A stretch of DNA of 64,000 nucleotides from VGJV01 sp964555255 (GTDB lineage: Bacteria > Patescibacteriota > Minisyncoccia > UBA6257 > 2-01-FULL-56-20). Positions within the stretch are counted from its first letter, which is position 1, and every line of letters starts with the position of its first letter. The translations under genes and the position numbers were made by a program. The DNA lies in assembly GCA_964555255.1 (NCBI GenBank), contig CAZKRG010000001.1, positions 3,992 to 67,991 of the forward strand, in the 5' to 3' direction. Below are positions 32,318 through 41,449 of the stretch, in pieces. Below the pieces are notes generated by a model. The model did not search any database. It had not been told where the DNA came from and saw nothing but the letters and a program-made list of their open reading frames with translations.

Positions 32318-32593
32318 TTACTTTACCGCCTCCTTAAGCATTTTCCCAGCTCGGAACTTTGGTTTCACGGAGGCAGGAATTTGGATAGTTTCCCCGGTTT
32401 TGGGGTTCCGCCCCTGTCGAGCGGCCCGCTTCGCTACGCGAAAAGTCCCGAAACCCGTAATTGCCACATCTTCACCACGGCCAAGAGACTTCGTAATCGT
32501 ATCGAAAACAGCCTCTACCGCGCGGTGTGCTGCCACTTTGGTTTCAATTTCCGCAGCTTTCATTACTGCATCCACCAATCCGTCTTTGGTCAT
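32318..32593 (-). CDS. hup: HU-family DNA-binding protein
   Basis: 91-residue histone-like protein from ATG 32593 (MTKDGLVDAVMKAAEIETKV). The core signature is present: ITGFGTFRVAKRAARQGRNP followed by KTGETIQIPASVKPKF, then FRAGKMLKEAV. It bends and compacts DNA; CPR genomes usually have one or two copies. Own promoter upstream; terminator shared with the sigma operon. Confidence 0.95.
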   Translation of the reverse strand: MTKDGLVDAVMKAAEIETKVAAHRAVEAVFDTITKSLGRGEDVAITGFGTFRVAKRAARQGRNPKTGETIQIPASVKPKFRAGKMLKEAVK

Positions 32594-32733
32594 AAGAAAT
32601 AGTTTATTATTAGATAAAAGATTAAAGGCCAAAAGTGAACATGGTTACTTATCACCTCCAACTTTTAATCTATACATTCCGACCTTTTTCCCTCAATATG
32701 ATGCTCTGAAGTACCCACTCACTGTACCTAAGT

Positions 32734-32742
32734 AGTATAGCA
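32734..32742 (-). promoter_or_regulatory. Extended -10 promoter for HU
   Basis: Minus strand TGC TATACT, about 140 nt before the HU start. The -35 position reads TCGCGA (weak), as expected for an extended -10. A second possibility, TTGATT-17-TACAGT, lies slightly downstream. Confidence 0.45.
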
Positions 32743-32805
32743 AAATCAAGGAATATTCGCGAATAAAGAAGACTTGACTAACCCTATGAATCCATGCGTC
32801 TTAAT

Positions 32806-35055
32806 TTACTTCTCTATACCTAGCGCATTAAGAATTGGCTTGAGGGAAGCGAAAGAGGGACTCGTGCGGAAATCAAAGTACCGACTCACTTCGAGAAGGT
32901 TCTCGCGAGCTCCCGCCATATCCCCCTTTATATATTTTGCAACCCCAAGTTTAGTCCGAGCTTCAAGATCAAAGGGATTTAAGGCAAGCGCTGCAGAATA
33001 AGCAGTGATTGCCTCTTCTAAGTATCCCGAGTCTGCAAAAAAATTTCCTGCCACGCGGGCCTCGTTGTAGTTTTTCCAAGATCGCCCCAAGGCGAGGGAC
33101 TTTTGAAGCTCGCGATACCCCGTATCATTATCCCCGAGCGCATAAGCAATAAGTCCATAGTAGAAATGAGCATCGGGCACCTGAGGATCCAGCGCAAGTG
33201 CTTTCTGGAGAAGCTTTAAAGCTGCTGGATTATCCCCCTCTAAAGATTTGGTCTTTGCAAGAGAGAAATAAACCTCCTGGCGGTTGGGGCTCAAGACCAA
33301 TGCAGTAGCTGCCTCTTTTTCTGCAGCGGGAAGATAGCGCGAAGGGTCGATGTTCGACACTTGGTTATAAATATCCACAAGTGCATAATGGCCATATGCA
33401 TCGAGAGGATGCGCTCGAACGCTCGCCTCCATAGCACGCACCGCCTGCTTTGCTTCCTCGGCAGAAACTTTATCTGGATTATAAAAATACGCCTGTGCAA
33501 CCGCGATTGCATAATCCCGTTCCATATTCCAGCGGTACGGACCCCACAGGGAAATTCCTTGCATAAAACTTTTGATGGCTTCCTCCGGCCGGTTATTCAA
33601 AAAATAATTAAACCCCCAGAATTGATAGGAGGAAGCAATAACCGATTGAATGTTGATAAAATAGACGAAGAACGCCGCAGGTAAAAATGCTGCAAGTGCG
33701 GCTCCAAGAGAAACGCGGGAACTCGGCAGAACACTTTTGCTCCCCGATACTTTCCCCTCCTTCTCCTCCGCATACGCCGCATCAACAAGTCCCATATATA
33801 CTGCCCAGAGAAGTAAGGGCCCGATCGTTTCAAAAAGAAAAAGATTTTGTACCACATATGCCCCTGCTGCTGCGATCGCGAGATTCCCCCACAAACGATC
33901 CCGTATCCGTGAAGCCTCCCAATAGAACGCGGCGAACACGGCAATATACGCGAGCACAAGAGGCAAACCTCCTGCGTCCATATATTCGAGTATAAAATTG
34001 TGCGGTTTATCGAATCTAGTTTCCTGATAATTCGCCTCGAGCGCCCGCGGATCATAAAATTTATTAAATATCACATTAAAGTTCTCCCACCCCCACCCCA
34101 CAAGCGGTCGCTCTTTAAACCCTTTCCAACCCGCCTCAAGAGCAATGAGCCGAGGCGCCAAAGCATCACTCTGGAGGGAAAGCCCCTGGAACCTCCCAAG
34201 TCCTGGCACTTCCTTCCATAAAAGATTCCCGCGCGTACCCCAGAAAAAAAGACCGAAAAGTACAAAACTTCCCAGCACAACAAGAACAACACGCCGAGTT
34301 TGCTGAGAGGTGCTCCACGCCAAAAGCCCAAGAAAAAGAAAAGCTCCTGCGGCCGCTCCGAGAAGCGCTCCCCGTGTCCCAGTGAGAAAAAGAACAATTC
34401 CATCCGCCAAAAAACAAACAGAGAGGAACCACGCGGCAAAAGAAGATGTGGTTCCCCGCCGTTCCATCCGCAAGCGATACCGGCGATACCAAAGATATCC
34501 TGCAAGAAAAATGCTAAAAATCAGATATCCCGCAAGAAACGAGGGGTTCCCAAAGGTACTCCCCGGCCGAAACTGGATACCCTCATTAGGAAGTAAGAGA
34601 CGGGGAACAAAAAGCTGGAGAAACCCCAGAAGAGAAACGAGGAGCGAGGCCCCAAGCGAAACATACAACAAGCGCTCGACGCGGAGCTCACGTACCACAG
34701 AACGGAGAACAAAAACGAGCGCGATGATATGGAGAAGCGTAAATACTCCCACCGCCCGCTCCTGTGTAGACCAGAAACTGCGCCACGGATCCACTCCGGT
34801 AAACACGGTGAGAAGAAGAATCCCTGCAAATAAGGAAAGTGCAATGATGAGCGGTGTTGAGCGCGGCCGGAATCGAGGCTCCCGCCACGCAAGGAGAACC
34901 CATGCCACAAAAAGGAGCTCCACAACAGCCTGGAAGAAAAAGGTTTTCGAAAGTCCATAGGGGTAGACCGTGCGGGAAAGATAAAAAAGCGGCGTGCCGG
35001 CAATAAGCAGGTAGAGGAGCCCCTGTACGATTCGGAATAAGGTTCGAGAAGACAT
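32806..35055 (-). CDS. O-antigen ligase/polymerase-like protein with TPR tail
   Basis: 749 residues from ATG 35055 (MSSRTLFRIVQGLLYLLIAG). About a dozen TM helices; the Wzy/WaaL region is visible as GREGWGWENF-like sequence RPLVGWGWENFNVIFNKFYD with the conserved PHNFILEYMDAGG following. The last 250 residues are tetratricopeptide repeats (ALKLLQKALALDPQVPDAHF, AITAYSAALALNPFDLEART). Such fusions transfer or polymerise surface glycans, or glycosylate pilins. The surface-layer-like protein just upstream is a possible acceptor. Confidence 0.85.
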   Translation of the reverse strand: MSSRTLFRIVQGLLYLLIAGTPLFYLSRTVYPYGLSKTFFFQAVVELLFVAWVLLAWREPRFRPRSTPLIIALSLFAGILLLTVFTGVDPWRSFWSTQERAVGVFTLLHIIALVFVLRSVVRELRVERLLYVSLGASLLVSLLGFLQLFVPRLLLPNEGIQFRPGSTFGNPSFLAGYLIFSIFLAGYLWYRRYRLRMERRGTTSSFAAWFLSVCFLADGIVLFLTGTRGALLGAAAGAFLFLGLLAWSTSQQTRRVVLVVLGSFVLFGLFFWGTRGNLLWKEVPGLGRFQGLSLQSDALAPRLIALEAGWKGFKERPLVGWGWENFNVIFNKFYDPRALEANYQETRFDKPHNFILEYMDAGGLPLVLAYIAVFAAFYWEASRIRDRLWGNLAIAAAGAYVVQNLFLFETIGPLLLWAVYMGLVDAAYAEEKEGKVSGSKSVLPSSRVSLGAALAAFLPAAFFVYFINIQSVIASSYQFWGFNYFLNNRPEEAIKSFMQGISLWGPYRWNMERDYAIAVAQAYFYNPDKVSAEEAKQAVRAMEASVRAHPLDAYGHYALVDIYNQVSNIDPSRYLPAAEKEAATALVLSPNRQEVYFSLAKTKSLEGDNPAALKLLQKALALDPQVPDAHFYYGLIAYALGDNDTGYRELQKSLALGRSWKNYNEARVAGNFFADSGYLEEAITAYSAALALNPFDLEARTKLGVAKYIKGDMAGARENLLEVSRYFDFRTSPSFASLKPILNALGIEK

Positions 35056-35090
35056 CGCGGGAAAATTATACGAATTAAAACGGCAAATGA

Positions 35091-35135
35091 ATACCCCGCC
35101 CCGCATCCGCCAACTGGCGGAGCGGGGCGGGGTAT
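35091..35135 (-). terminator. Strong hairpin terminator of the surface-protein gene
   Basis: ATACCCCGCCCCGC (35091-35104) pairs with GCGGGGCGGGGTAT (35122-35135); inside is CCGCC-AACT-GGCGG, the same core as palindromes found elsewhere in the window. On the minus strand it follows the 1154-residue protein by about 60 nt. The T-tract is short, so this may be a REP-like element serving as terminator. Confidence 0.6.
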
Positions 35136-35193
35136 TGCACATCCGGTTCAATCCTTTTCGCCGCGCGATCAGGATAACCGGTGCAGCCAATCA

Positions 35194-38100
35194 CTACGTA
35201 CCTTGTGCGTAGGTAACGGAGTTGACGGTAATCGGCACGGCATTCGAAGGCAAGTTTACGTTGCTCTTCGCGGACGTGTCGAGTCCATCGGTGTAGGCGA
35301 CATCCGTGTTGGCGTTGATCGTCGCCGTGAGTACTGCAGAGGTACCAGAACCAGCGGCAAAAGTCTTCGTGGAATCTGTCCGCACCTTGAAGGTGTAGGA
35401 TTGACCCGCGCTGATTTGCCAACCGCCGGTCGTCGCCCCCAAACTCCACGTCTTCGAACAGGTTCCAGTGCCGTTACAGGTACCAGCAGTGGACGAAGCC
35501 ACGCCGGAAGTCTGCATGACCGAGTTCCCATTCTGATCGAGGAGGTCTACCCCGCCCATGAAGGTCGAGATAGAAGGCGCAGTTCCACCGAAGGTTACGG
35601 TAACCGTGTTCAAAGACACCACTCCTGCGCTGTTTGCAGTAAAGGTGATCGTGCCAAGGTCATCCGTCGCCGACTTCGCCCGTCCCGTCGCTGAACCCAA
35701 TCCTGCTGCCGAGGCCGTAAGCACTGTCCGTAAGGTGGTCAGTGTGTTGCCGTTCGGAGAGGAGAGAGAAACCGAAGAAGAGTTGTTCGAAGTCGAACCC
35801 AATGCAGTTACAATGCCCCCCGTTGTGCTAAGTCCGGTGTCCGTCGAAGTCGCGATCTTGAAAATACTGGTTGTGTTATCCGAAGCCCCCGAAGAAGCGT
35901 AGGACGACACATTCCCCTTCAAGACAAGAGTAACCGAATTCGACTGGGGCACTACGATCGGCGTCCCAAAGTGGAACGCGTAGTAATAACCCATACCAGG
36001 AGTAGAAGTAGCGACCGAAGTATTCGCCGATCCTGCCGAAGCAAGCGGAGTCGAGAGGTCACTTGCACTGTAGAGCGTGAGACCCGAGAACCCAGCTTTG
36101 GTCGTCGTGGTAGAAGCCACCTGTTGGAAGATATCCAAGTCAGTGATTTTCACGTCTTCAATATTCGTTGTCTCCGTAAGCCGGTAGGCCGCGAGCGTTA
36201 CACCGCTCGATCCCATCACAATCTGCCCAGCTGCGGGAGCAAGAGCAGAATCAAGCGCTACGGTAACCGTAGACTGCCCGGCGACAGACACACTCTGCCC
36301 GTTGGTGCCGCTGCAGCTTACTGCCGCGTATGACAAGGCTCCGGATCCGGAACACCCGTCGACACGCGTAATTGTAGCATCAGTCCCAACACTCGCTCCG
36401 GAGAGCACATCCACGTAGACATCGACGTAGGTCGTCCCTCCCGCCGGCACCGTAAACGGAGTGCCAGAGAACGAGTACGAACCGCTGTTCGCAAGCGTCG
36501 CTTGCGTGGAACCGAATTGGCTCGACCCGATCTTCACCTTCAAGTTCTGGAAATCCGCGCCGTTCGCACCCATCTTCACCGTCACGTTCGAAATGGTCAC
36601 GCCTTCCGCCGAAGAAGCAGTAAATGCGTAGGAACCAATCTTCACGTTCGCGGCTCCCTTAGACACAGTAACGGTACCTACTCCAGTGTTCTGCGCCACG
36701 GTAAGCGAGTTCGAAGCGAGCGTAAGCGCGCTGCCCGACGCCGCTCCTGTAGACGCGGTATTCGCCGAAATCAATCCTTGCACGTTCGAGGATCCCGTCA
36801 CGAGCGCGGCCTTGACTGTCGAGAAATCAGTCCCCGCGTACGACTGGACATCGCCCTTCAAGGAAAGCACCCGAGTGGTGTTCGCCGGGATGATGTAGTT
36901 GATGGGGGATCCGGAAGAACCGAAACAGTCGGTCGCCGTAGAAGTGGCTGCCGAGTAGTTCTGGTCGGTACATGTGGCCGACGTCGCAAGCGACGAAATC
37001 GTCGATCCCACCTGTCCGCCTGCATCGTCATCCAAGTGCACGTTCTTTATATACGTGTCCAAGGTGGATGTAGAGGAAACACCGCCCGTGAAGGCGAGGG
37101 TGAAGGTAAGCCATTTTACCTTAACCGGTTCACCCGACGCGAGCACATCGAATCTCGCGAGGGTTACATTCGTCTGCCCCTTGGCAATGTTGCCCGTGGG
37201 GGTGTTGGAATCCGCAGTGACTGTCACCGTTCCTGCGTTGATCGAAACCTTAGTACCAGTGTTCGAAGATGCAGTAACCGGCACATTATACTGTGAATCC
37301 ACTGCCAGCACATCGTAGGCGTTCAAGATCTCAAACTGGAAGTCGTAGTTCGGAGAACCCATCACGTCTGCATAGAGCTGAATATTGTTCGCCCCCGTGT
37401 TGATAGTCGCCGGAGCCGCTGAGAGATCGAAGTAGGCGGTCCCGTCCGCCGCTACCGACGGAAGAGTCTGCCCCACCTGCGATCCATTCACATAGAGCTT
37501 CACATTCTGGAGATCGGATTTGTTCGCTGATCCGATTACCTTGAAGTTGATGCCCTTGAGCCAAATTTTGCTGTTAGACCCCGTGAAGCTCCAAGCTCCC
37601 GTGATGACGTTCGTGGAACCGGCATACACCGTAGTCCCGATAGAGCTGGACGCGATTGTAAGAGACGCGATCGAAGGATTCGATACGGACGTCACCGTGA
37701 ACGTATTTCCGTTCAAGGGAAATACTCCCGACGGACTCACTACTGTTCCCGTCGCATCAATTGCGGTTACATCAGACGCCATCGTCATCGCAAACCCCAC
37801 TGTGTTGCCCGCAGACAAATTCTGCGCCGGATCGATCGCGAGGGTAATATTCTTAGTTTGCCCCGCCGCAATATTGATTGCGAGTCCAGGGAAGGAAATC
37901 ACCCCATTAGAAATCGAGGTGTATTGTGCCAAAACCTTCCCGGACGGATCGACAATGTAAGCACCAGAAATGGAGCTATCCGAAAGCACCCCTGTCTTGC
38001 GGAATTTGACTCCCGTAACAGTGACCCCGCTTCCCACCCCCGCCGTGAGAGCTACAGTGAGCACGGGTACACGTGCCGCCGCGCTCGACGCGGATGAGAT

Positions 38101-38658
38101 CAAGGATCCCGCTGCTGGGTTCGAGCTCGACAAACTTACTGCGAGTCCCGATGCCGGAGCCGGAGTTCCGCCCGTTGGGGGAGGAGTGGTTCCGCCCGTT
38201 GGGGGAGGAAGTACAACTGCCATCGCTGCTACTGCGGCGCGGGTTTTAGAACCAAAAAACCCCGCTACGGGCGTAATGCCCTTTGCGGTTTGGAATTTCT
38301 TCACTGCCGCTTTCGTGGCAGGTCCAAAATATGTAGATTCACGTCCAGGAGACCCAGCGCCAGTCGACGCAACCGTGTATCCGTTCGCATTCAACCACTG
38401 CTGAAGTGCCTTCACGTCCGCGCCAGTACTTCCCACGGTGAGGTCGCGGGTAAAGGTATAGGCGGGAGACACTGAGGCCCCCGAAGTGTTGAGCTGGGAT
38501 TGAAGTTGCGCGATTTGTGCCATAAGCTGCGCAATCTGCGCCTGAATATCGGAAGATTGAGCGCTCGCTACCGGCACGAAGAGAAACGCTCCCGACGCAG
38601 ATACTGCAACCGTCGCCGTGAGCGCAATCGAAAGAAACTTCTTGCCGAATATACTCAT
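35194..38658 (-). CDS. Large secreted surface protein with peptidoglycan-binding domain
   Basis: 1154 residues. Signal peptide (MSIFGKKFLSIALTATVAVS, cleavage after ASA), a short coiled coil (DIQAQIAQLMAQIAQLQSQL), then a PG_binding_1 domain (LTVGSTGADVKALQQWLNAN .. YFGPATKAAVKKFQTAKGI). A Gly/Thr/Pro linker follows, then roughly 900 residues of beta-sandwich-like repeats rich in Thr, Ser, Val and Ala with few charges. Recurrent elements are GTVTVTADS, GTVTVSKGA and similar strand starts. It is probably the main wall-attached or S-layer-type protein. Base composition is G+C-richer than its neighbours. A possible structured leader RNA lies upstream. Confidence 0.8.
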   Translation of the reverse strand: MSIFGKKFLSIALTATVAVSASGAFLFVPVASAQSSDIQAQIAQLMAQIAQLQSQLNTSGASVSPAYTFTRDLTVGSTGADVKALQQWLNANGYTVASTGAGSPGRESTYFGPATKAAVKKFQTAKGITPVAGFFGSKTRAAVAAMAVVLPPPTGGTTPPPTGGTPAPASGLAVSLSSSNPAAGSLISSASSAAARVPVLTVALTAGVGSGVTVTGVKFRKTGVLSDSSISGAYIVDPSGKVLAQYTSISNGVISFPGLAINIAAGQTKNITLAIDPAQNLSAGNTVGFAMTMASDVTAIDATGTVVSPSGVFPLNGNTFTVTSVSNPSIASLTIASSSIGTTVYAGSTNVITGAWSFTGSNSKIWLKGINFKVIGSANKSDLQNVKLYVNGSQVGQTLPSVAADGTAYFDLSAAPATINTGANNIQLYADVMGSPNYDFQFEILNAYDVLAVDSQYNVPVTASSNTGTKVSINAGTVTVTADSNTPTGNIAKGQTNVTLARFDVLASGEPVKVKWLTFTLAFTGGVSSTSTLDTYIKNVHLDDDAGGQVGSTISSLATSATCTDQNYSAATSTATDCFGSSGSPINYIIPANTTRVLSLKGDVQSYAGTDFSTVKAALVTGSSNVQGLISANTASTGAASGSALTLASNSLTVAQNTGVGTVTVSKGAANVKIGSYAFTASSAEGVTISNVTVKMGANGADFQNLKVKIGSSQFGSTQATLANSGSYSFSGTPFTVPAGGTTYVDVYVDVLSGASVGTDATITRVDGCSGSGALSYAAVSCSGTNGQSVSVAGQSTVTVALDSALAPAAGQIVMGSSGVTLAAYRLTETTNIEDVKITDLDIFQQVASTTTTKAGFSGLTLYSASDLSTPLASAGSANTSVATSTPGMGYYYAFHFGTPIVVPQSNSVTLVLKGNVSSYASSGASDNTTSIFKIATSTDTGLSTTGGIVTALGSTSNNSSSVSLSSPNGNTLTTLRTVLTASAAGLGSATGRAKSATDDLGTITFTANSAGVVSLNTVTVTFGGTAPSISTFMGGVDLLDQNGNSVMQTSGVASSTAGTCNGTGTCSKTWSLGATTGGWQISAGQSYTFKVRTDSTKTFAAGSGTSAVLTATINANTDVAYTDGLDTSAKSNVNLPSNAVPITVNSVTYAQGT

Positions 38659-38865
38659 TATTGATTAATTAACATTATTTCGACTTACTTTTTCGTGTTA
38701 TCGACCTTGTGCTAATGATTATTGATCATCCGCCAAATGGCGAAATCAACAACATTAACATGGCCGTCGACCTTTCAGATCAGAAGTCCTCCTCAAACCA
38801 ATTCGACCCTCTCCATCTTGTGAGGATGGGTGAAGAGGAATGGCAAGAGAAGAACCGTAAATAAC

Positions 38866-38888
38866 AAAAACTCGCTTGTAAAAGCGAG
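38866..38888 (-). terminator. Rho-independent terminator upstream of the surface-protein gene
   Basis: Minus strand CTCGCTT-TTAC-AAGCGAG followed directly by TTTTTG. It lies 208 nt before the start codon of the large surface protein, so it either ends a small RNA or is an attenuator. Confidence 0.7.
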
Positions 38889-39047
38889 ACTGAACATTCG
38901 CAAAAGCTGAAAAAAGTTGGAAGAGCGAAAGAAACAGAGAACATTCCCTATTTCTTTTTACCCCCTTACAACCTTCTCGCCTATGCTGCTGGTTCAGCCT
39001 CACGTCCACATCTCCCCTAAAGGAGCAGGACCTGAACCGCACACAAC
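38867..39047 (-). ncRNA. Candidate structured small RNA or attenuated leader
   Basis: Promoter at 39054-39082 and terminator at 38866-38888 bracket about 180 nt with no convincing ORF. The 5' part folds well: GGTTCAG pairs with CTGAACC, enclosing GTCC/GGAC and a CTCC-TTTA-GGGG hairpin (about 38998-39040). A purine-rich stretch follows (AAGGGGGTAAAAAGAAATAGG). No match to SRP RNA, RNase P, tmRNA or a known riboswitch was recognised. It could be a stand-alone RNA or control the downstream surface-protein gene by termination. Confidence 0.45.
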
Positions 39048-39053
39048 GCACTT

Positions 39054-39082
39054 ACTATACCACAGTTCCTGTATCAAGCCAA
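39054..39082 (-). promoter_or_regulatory. Promoter of the candidate RNA/leader
   Basis: Minus strand TTGGCT (39077-39082), 17-nt spacer, TATAGT (39054-39059). Confidence 0.55.
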
Positions 39083-39124
39083 GAACCACGGCTATTGAAT
39101 AAAACGAGCTCTCCTTCATAAAAG

Positions 39125-39820
39125 TTACTGATTCCCAAGAACAGAGGGGCTCCCTTGACTAGAAGGACTAGAAGGATAAGAAGTCACAATCTTAGGTTTA
39201 TAAAATGTGCCCGGGCCCCCTTCTCCCACCCGTTCGATCACCCCACGTTCCACCAAAGATTGAAGATCATACCTCAAAGTTCGCTCACTCGTGGAAGAAA
39301 ATTTATCCAGCAAATCTTTCATACGGCAAATGCCGGATTTATTAATTAAAGCGAGTATTGCCGATTGTCTATCTGCGGAAGATTGCCTATCATCCTGCGA
39401 AACTTCCTTATGCTTTTCTTGAACAGCATAGCCAGAATTTCCTCTCTTTTTCCCTTCTCCATATTCTAAAGTTGGCCAGGGGGAGAAGGAAGCATCGAAA
39501 TTAACCCTAGTAGAAAGATTCATATTTTCCAAAGAAAGCAAGAATGAATCGAACCGAGAAATTTCTTGCAAAATCAAATCGGCATTCATTTTGTGAAGAA
39601 TAGAAGCATCCGAACCAATCCGAACATAGTTTTTTGCCAAGTTAAGAAAATTCCTGATACCGGCAACGTCCAAATTAGTTGCTGATTCAATAATTGAAAA
39701 GGCACACCCCTCCAACCGAAACGACAAAGAAGAATTGGTCTTTGAGGAGACTCTGCAAAGGGCGTAACTTATTTCATAAGATTTCTTGCTTATGAACTTT
39801 GATGCCTCTTCTTCCCGCAT
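39125..39820 (-). CDS. DeoR-type winged-helix protein
   Basis: 231 residues from ATG 39820 (MREEEASKFISKKSYEISYA). The N-terminal half is helical, like a four-helix bundle; a polar linker follows; the C-terminal domain is a DeoR-type winged helix (SAILALINKSGICRMKDLLD, STSERTLRYDLQSLVERGVI). The order is reversed from DeoR repressors, which have the HTH first. It ends with a Ser/Pro tail. Probably a transcription regulator; target unknown. Confidence 0.65.
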   Translation of the reverse strand: MREEEASKFISKKSYEISYALCRVSSKTNSSLSFRLEGCAFSIIESATNLDVAGIRNFLNLAKNYVRIGSDASILHKMNADLILQEISRFDSFLLSLENMNLSTRVNFDASFSPWPTLEYGEGKKRGNSGYAVQEKHKEVSQDDRQSSADRQSAILALINKSGICRMKDLLDKFSSTSERTLRYDLQSLVERGVIERVGEGGPGTFYKPKIVTSYPSSPSSQGSPSVLGNQ

Positions 39821-39891
39821 ATTGCCGAATATATTCCCTAGCATCCCTCTTGTCAACCAAATGCCAAAACAACTATTCTCCTCATCTCCCC

Positions 39892-40653
39892 CTAATACAA
39901 TTCTTTTTGCCTCAATGGCTGAAAAATCCTGTCGGCTTTTTCAAGGGTTTCTTTAGACCCAATATCATACCATTCCCCCGGCACCTTCCATGTATACACA
40001 GATACCTGAGGATAAAGCCACTGAATAAGTCTGCCGGGTTGGTCTGGGCTGTTTCCCAAGGCCACGTACTGTCGGATCAAATGGAGCACCTCTCGAGGAT
40101 AAAAATAAAGTGCAATTCCAATAAGAGTAGAGGAAGGATGTGAAGGCTTCTCTTCAAAACGAACGATCATTCCTTGGGAATTGATCTCCACTACTCCAAA
40201 CTTCTTTGCCTCCTCGAGGGTCCCCACGTCGTAGATGCCAAGCACGGGAGTCCGTTGGGCTAGTACAAAGGAAAAAAAATCCTCTATAGGATTGGTAAAT
40301 AAATTGTCTCCCGCAACGATAATAAGGTCATCCTCAATATATTGAGACTCCAAAGCAAAAAGGATATCTCCAATTGCCCCCCGCTTCCCCGCCTCTTCAA
40401 GAGAACCATCGTTGATAACGGAGAGAGGGGGAAGAGAGGGGGAAATACGGGCACGTGCCCACGTAGAGAAATGAGAAAAAAATTTTGCATTAGAAATCAC
40501 AATGATCTCGTCCACCTCTCGCATCGCTCCAAATGCACGAAGGGTATAGTCAATCATCGGCCTTCCCCCCACAGGAAGAAGGGGTTTTGGTTGAGTAAGT
40601 GTGAGCGGATAAAGACGGGTAGCATATCCTGCAGCTAAAATGAGTAATTTCAT
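39892..40653 (-). CDS. Sugar-phosphate nucleotidyltransferase
   Basis: 253 residues from ATG 40653. NTP-transferase fold: LILAAGYATRLYPLTLTQPK (nucleotide loop, with G-x-x-T-R replaced by GYATR), PLLPVGGRPMIDYTL, GDNLF (Asp-metal), GVVEIN and FEEKPSHP. It resembles RmlA/GlmU-type enzymes that make NDP-sugars. The exact sugar cannot be told. Downstream of an HtrA-ClpB-membrane-protein run. Confidence 0.85.
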   Translation of the reverse strand: MKLLILAAGYATRLYPLTLTQPKPLLPVGGRPMIDYTLRAFGAMREVDEIIVISNAKFFSHFSTWARARISPSLPPLSVINDGSLEEAGKRGAIGDILFALESQYIEDDLIIVAGDNLFTNPIEDFFSFVLAQRTPVLGIYDVGTLEEAKKFGVVEINSQGMIVRFEEKPSHPSSTLIGIALYFYPREVLHLIRQYVALGNSPDQPGRLIQWLYPQVSVYTWKVPGEWYDIGSKETLEKADRIFQPLRQKELY

Positions 40654-40720
40654 GGAAAAACAGTTTAATATATAAGAATAATTCTTCAGAGTAGGTGAGA
40701 AAATTGTGAAAAGCAAGTGG

Positions 40721-41449
40721 CTACAATGTCCAACTGGAGGTAATAAGAATAAGCAAGATCCCTAAGAGAAACGCCCCAACATAACGCCCAAACAACCGAG
40801 GTGGAACCATAGCTCTTTTATAAGGGGTGAGCAGAAAAAAAGCTGCTGCTCCTGCAAAAAGAGCCCCTGCCCGAGGAATAGGATCAAGTGCCAAACCGCC
40901 AAGCACTACTCCATATTCCCAAAAAAGAAGTGCGGGAATCACACTCGCTATAAACCGTTGCCGGGGCAAAGAGGAAAGAACACCTTGCGCTCCTTGAGAC
41001 TGCTCTGCATACCGAAATGCACTTTCCCGAAGTGCAAAAAAGAATATCCCTGCAAAAAAGAAAAGGAATGGCAAATCTATCTGCGAAATTTCTTGTATAA
41101 AATAAGCGAGATAAAAAACTCCAAAAAAAAGAACGAGAAGAGAGAGAATTTCATAGATATGAGTACGCTGCACAAAAAGAAGTTCCTTGACTCCTAGAAT
41201 AAGGAAAAAGATAAGGGCTATCCCGAGTGCTCCCCACCATCCCGGCGGACTCACAAACCCCAATCCAAGTAAAAAAAGAAAGGGAACGAGGAATGCTCGC
41301 ACTTCAAAAAAAGGCACCCAATAAAAATAGTTTACCACGAGGAAGAAAACCCAAAACGGGAACCACCACCACGTGAGTGCGGCAAGCCCCGCTCTACACA
41401 CCAACCACCAGGGAATTTGACTTAAAGTGGACTTTAACTTTATCTCCAT
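40721..41449 (-). CDS. Polytopic membrane protein, unknown
   Basis: About 242 residues from ATG 41449, overlapping the end of clpB by 56 bp. Seven or eight TM helices rich in Phe, Leu and Trp, with few polar residues. A start further downstream is possible because the overlap is long. No motif recognised. Confidence 0.6.
   Translation of the reverse strand: MEIKLKSTLSQIPWWLVCRAGLAALTWWWFPFWVFFLVVNYFYWVPFFEVRAFLVPFLFLLGLGFVSPPGWWGALGIALIFFLILGVKELLFVQRTHIYEILSLLVLFFGVFYLAYFIQEISQIDLPFLFFFAGIFFFALRESAFRYAEQSQGAQGVLSSLPRQRFIASVIPALLFWEYGVVLGGLALDPIPRAGALFAGAAAFFLLTPYKRAMVPPRLFGRYVGAFLLGILLILITSSWTL

Noticed and set aside
34071..34505. 144-codon minus-strand alternative frame in the O-antigen-ligase-like gene
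   Set aside because: It overlaps conserved Wzy/WaaL sequence in another frame and has no motif of its own.
36502..37296. 264-codon open frame on the plus strand inside the surface-protein gene
   Set aside because: Antisense to a long, clearly coding gene; Arg/Gly-rich shadow of a GC-biased Thr/Ser repeat, with no recognisable motif.
38755..39051. 98-codon minus-strand frame upstream of the surface-protein gene
   Set aside because: Composition is not protein-like and the segment is better explained as a promoter-driven structured RNA ending in a terminator.
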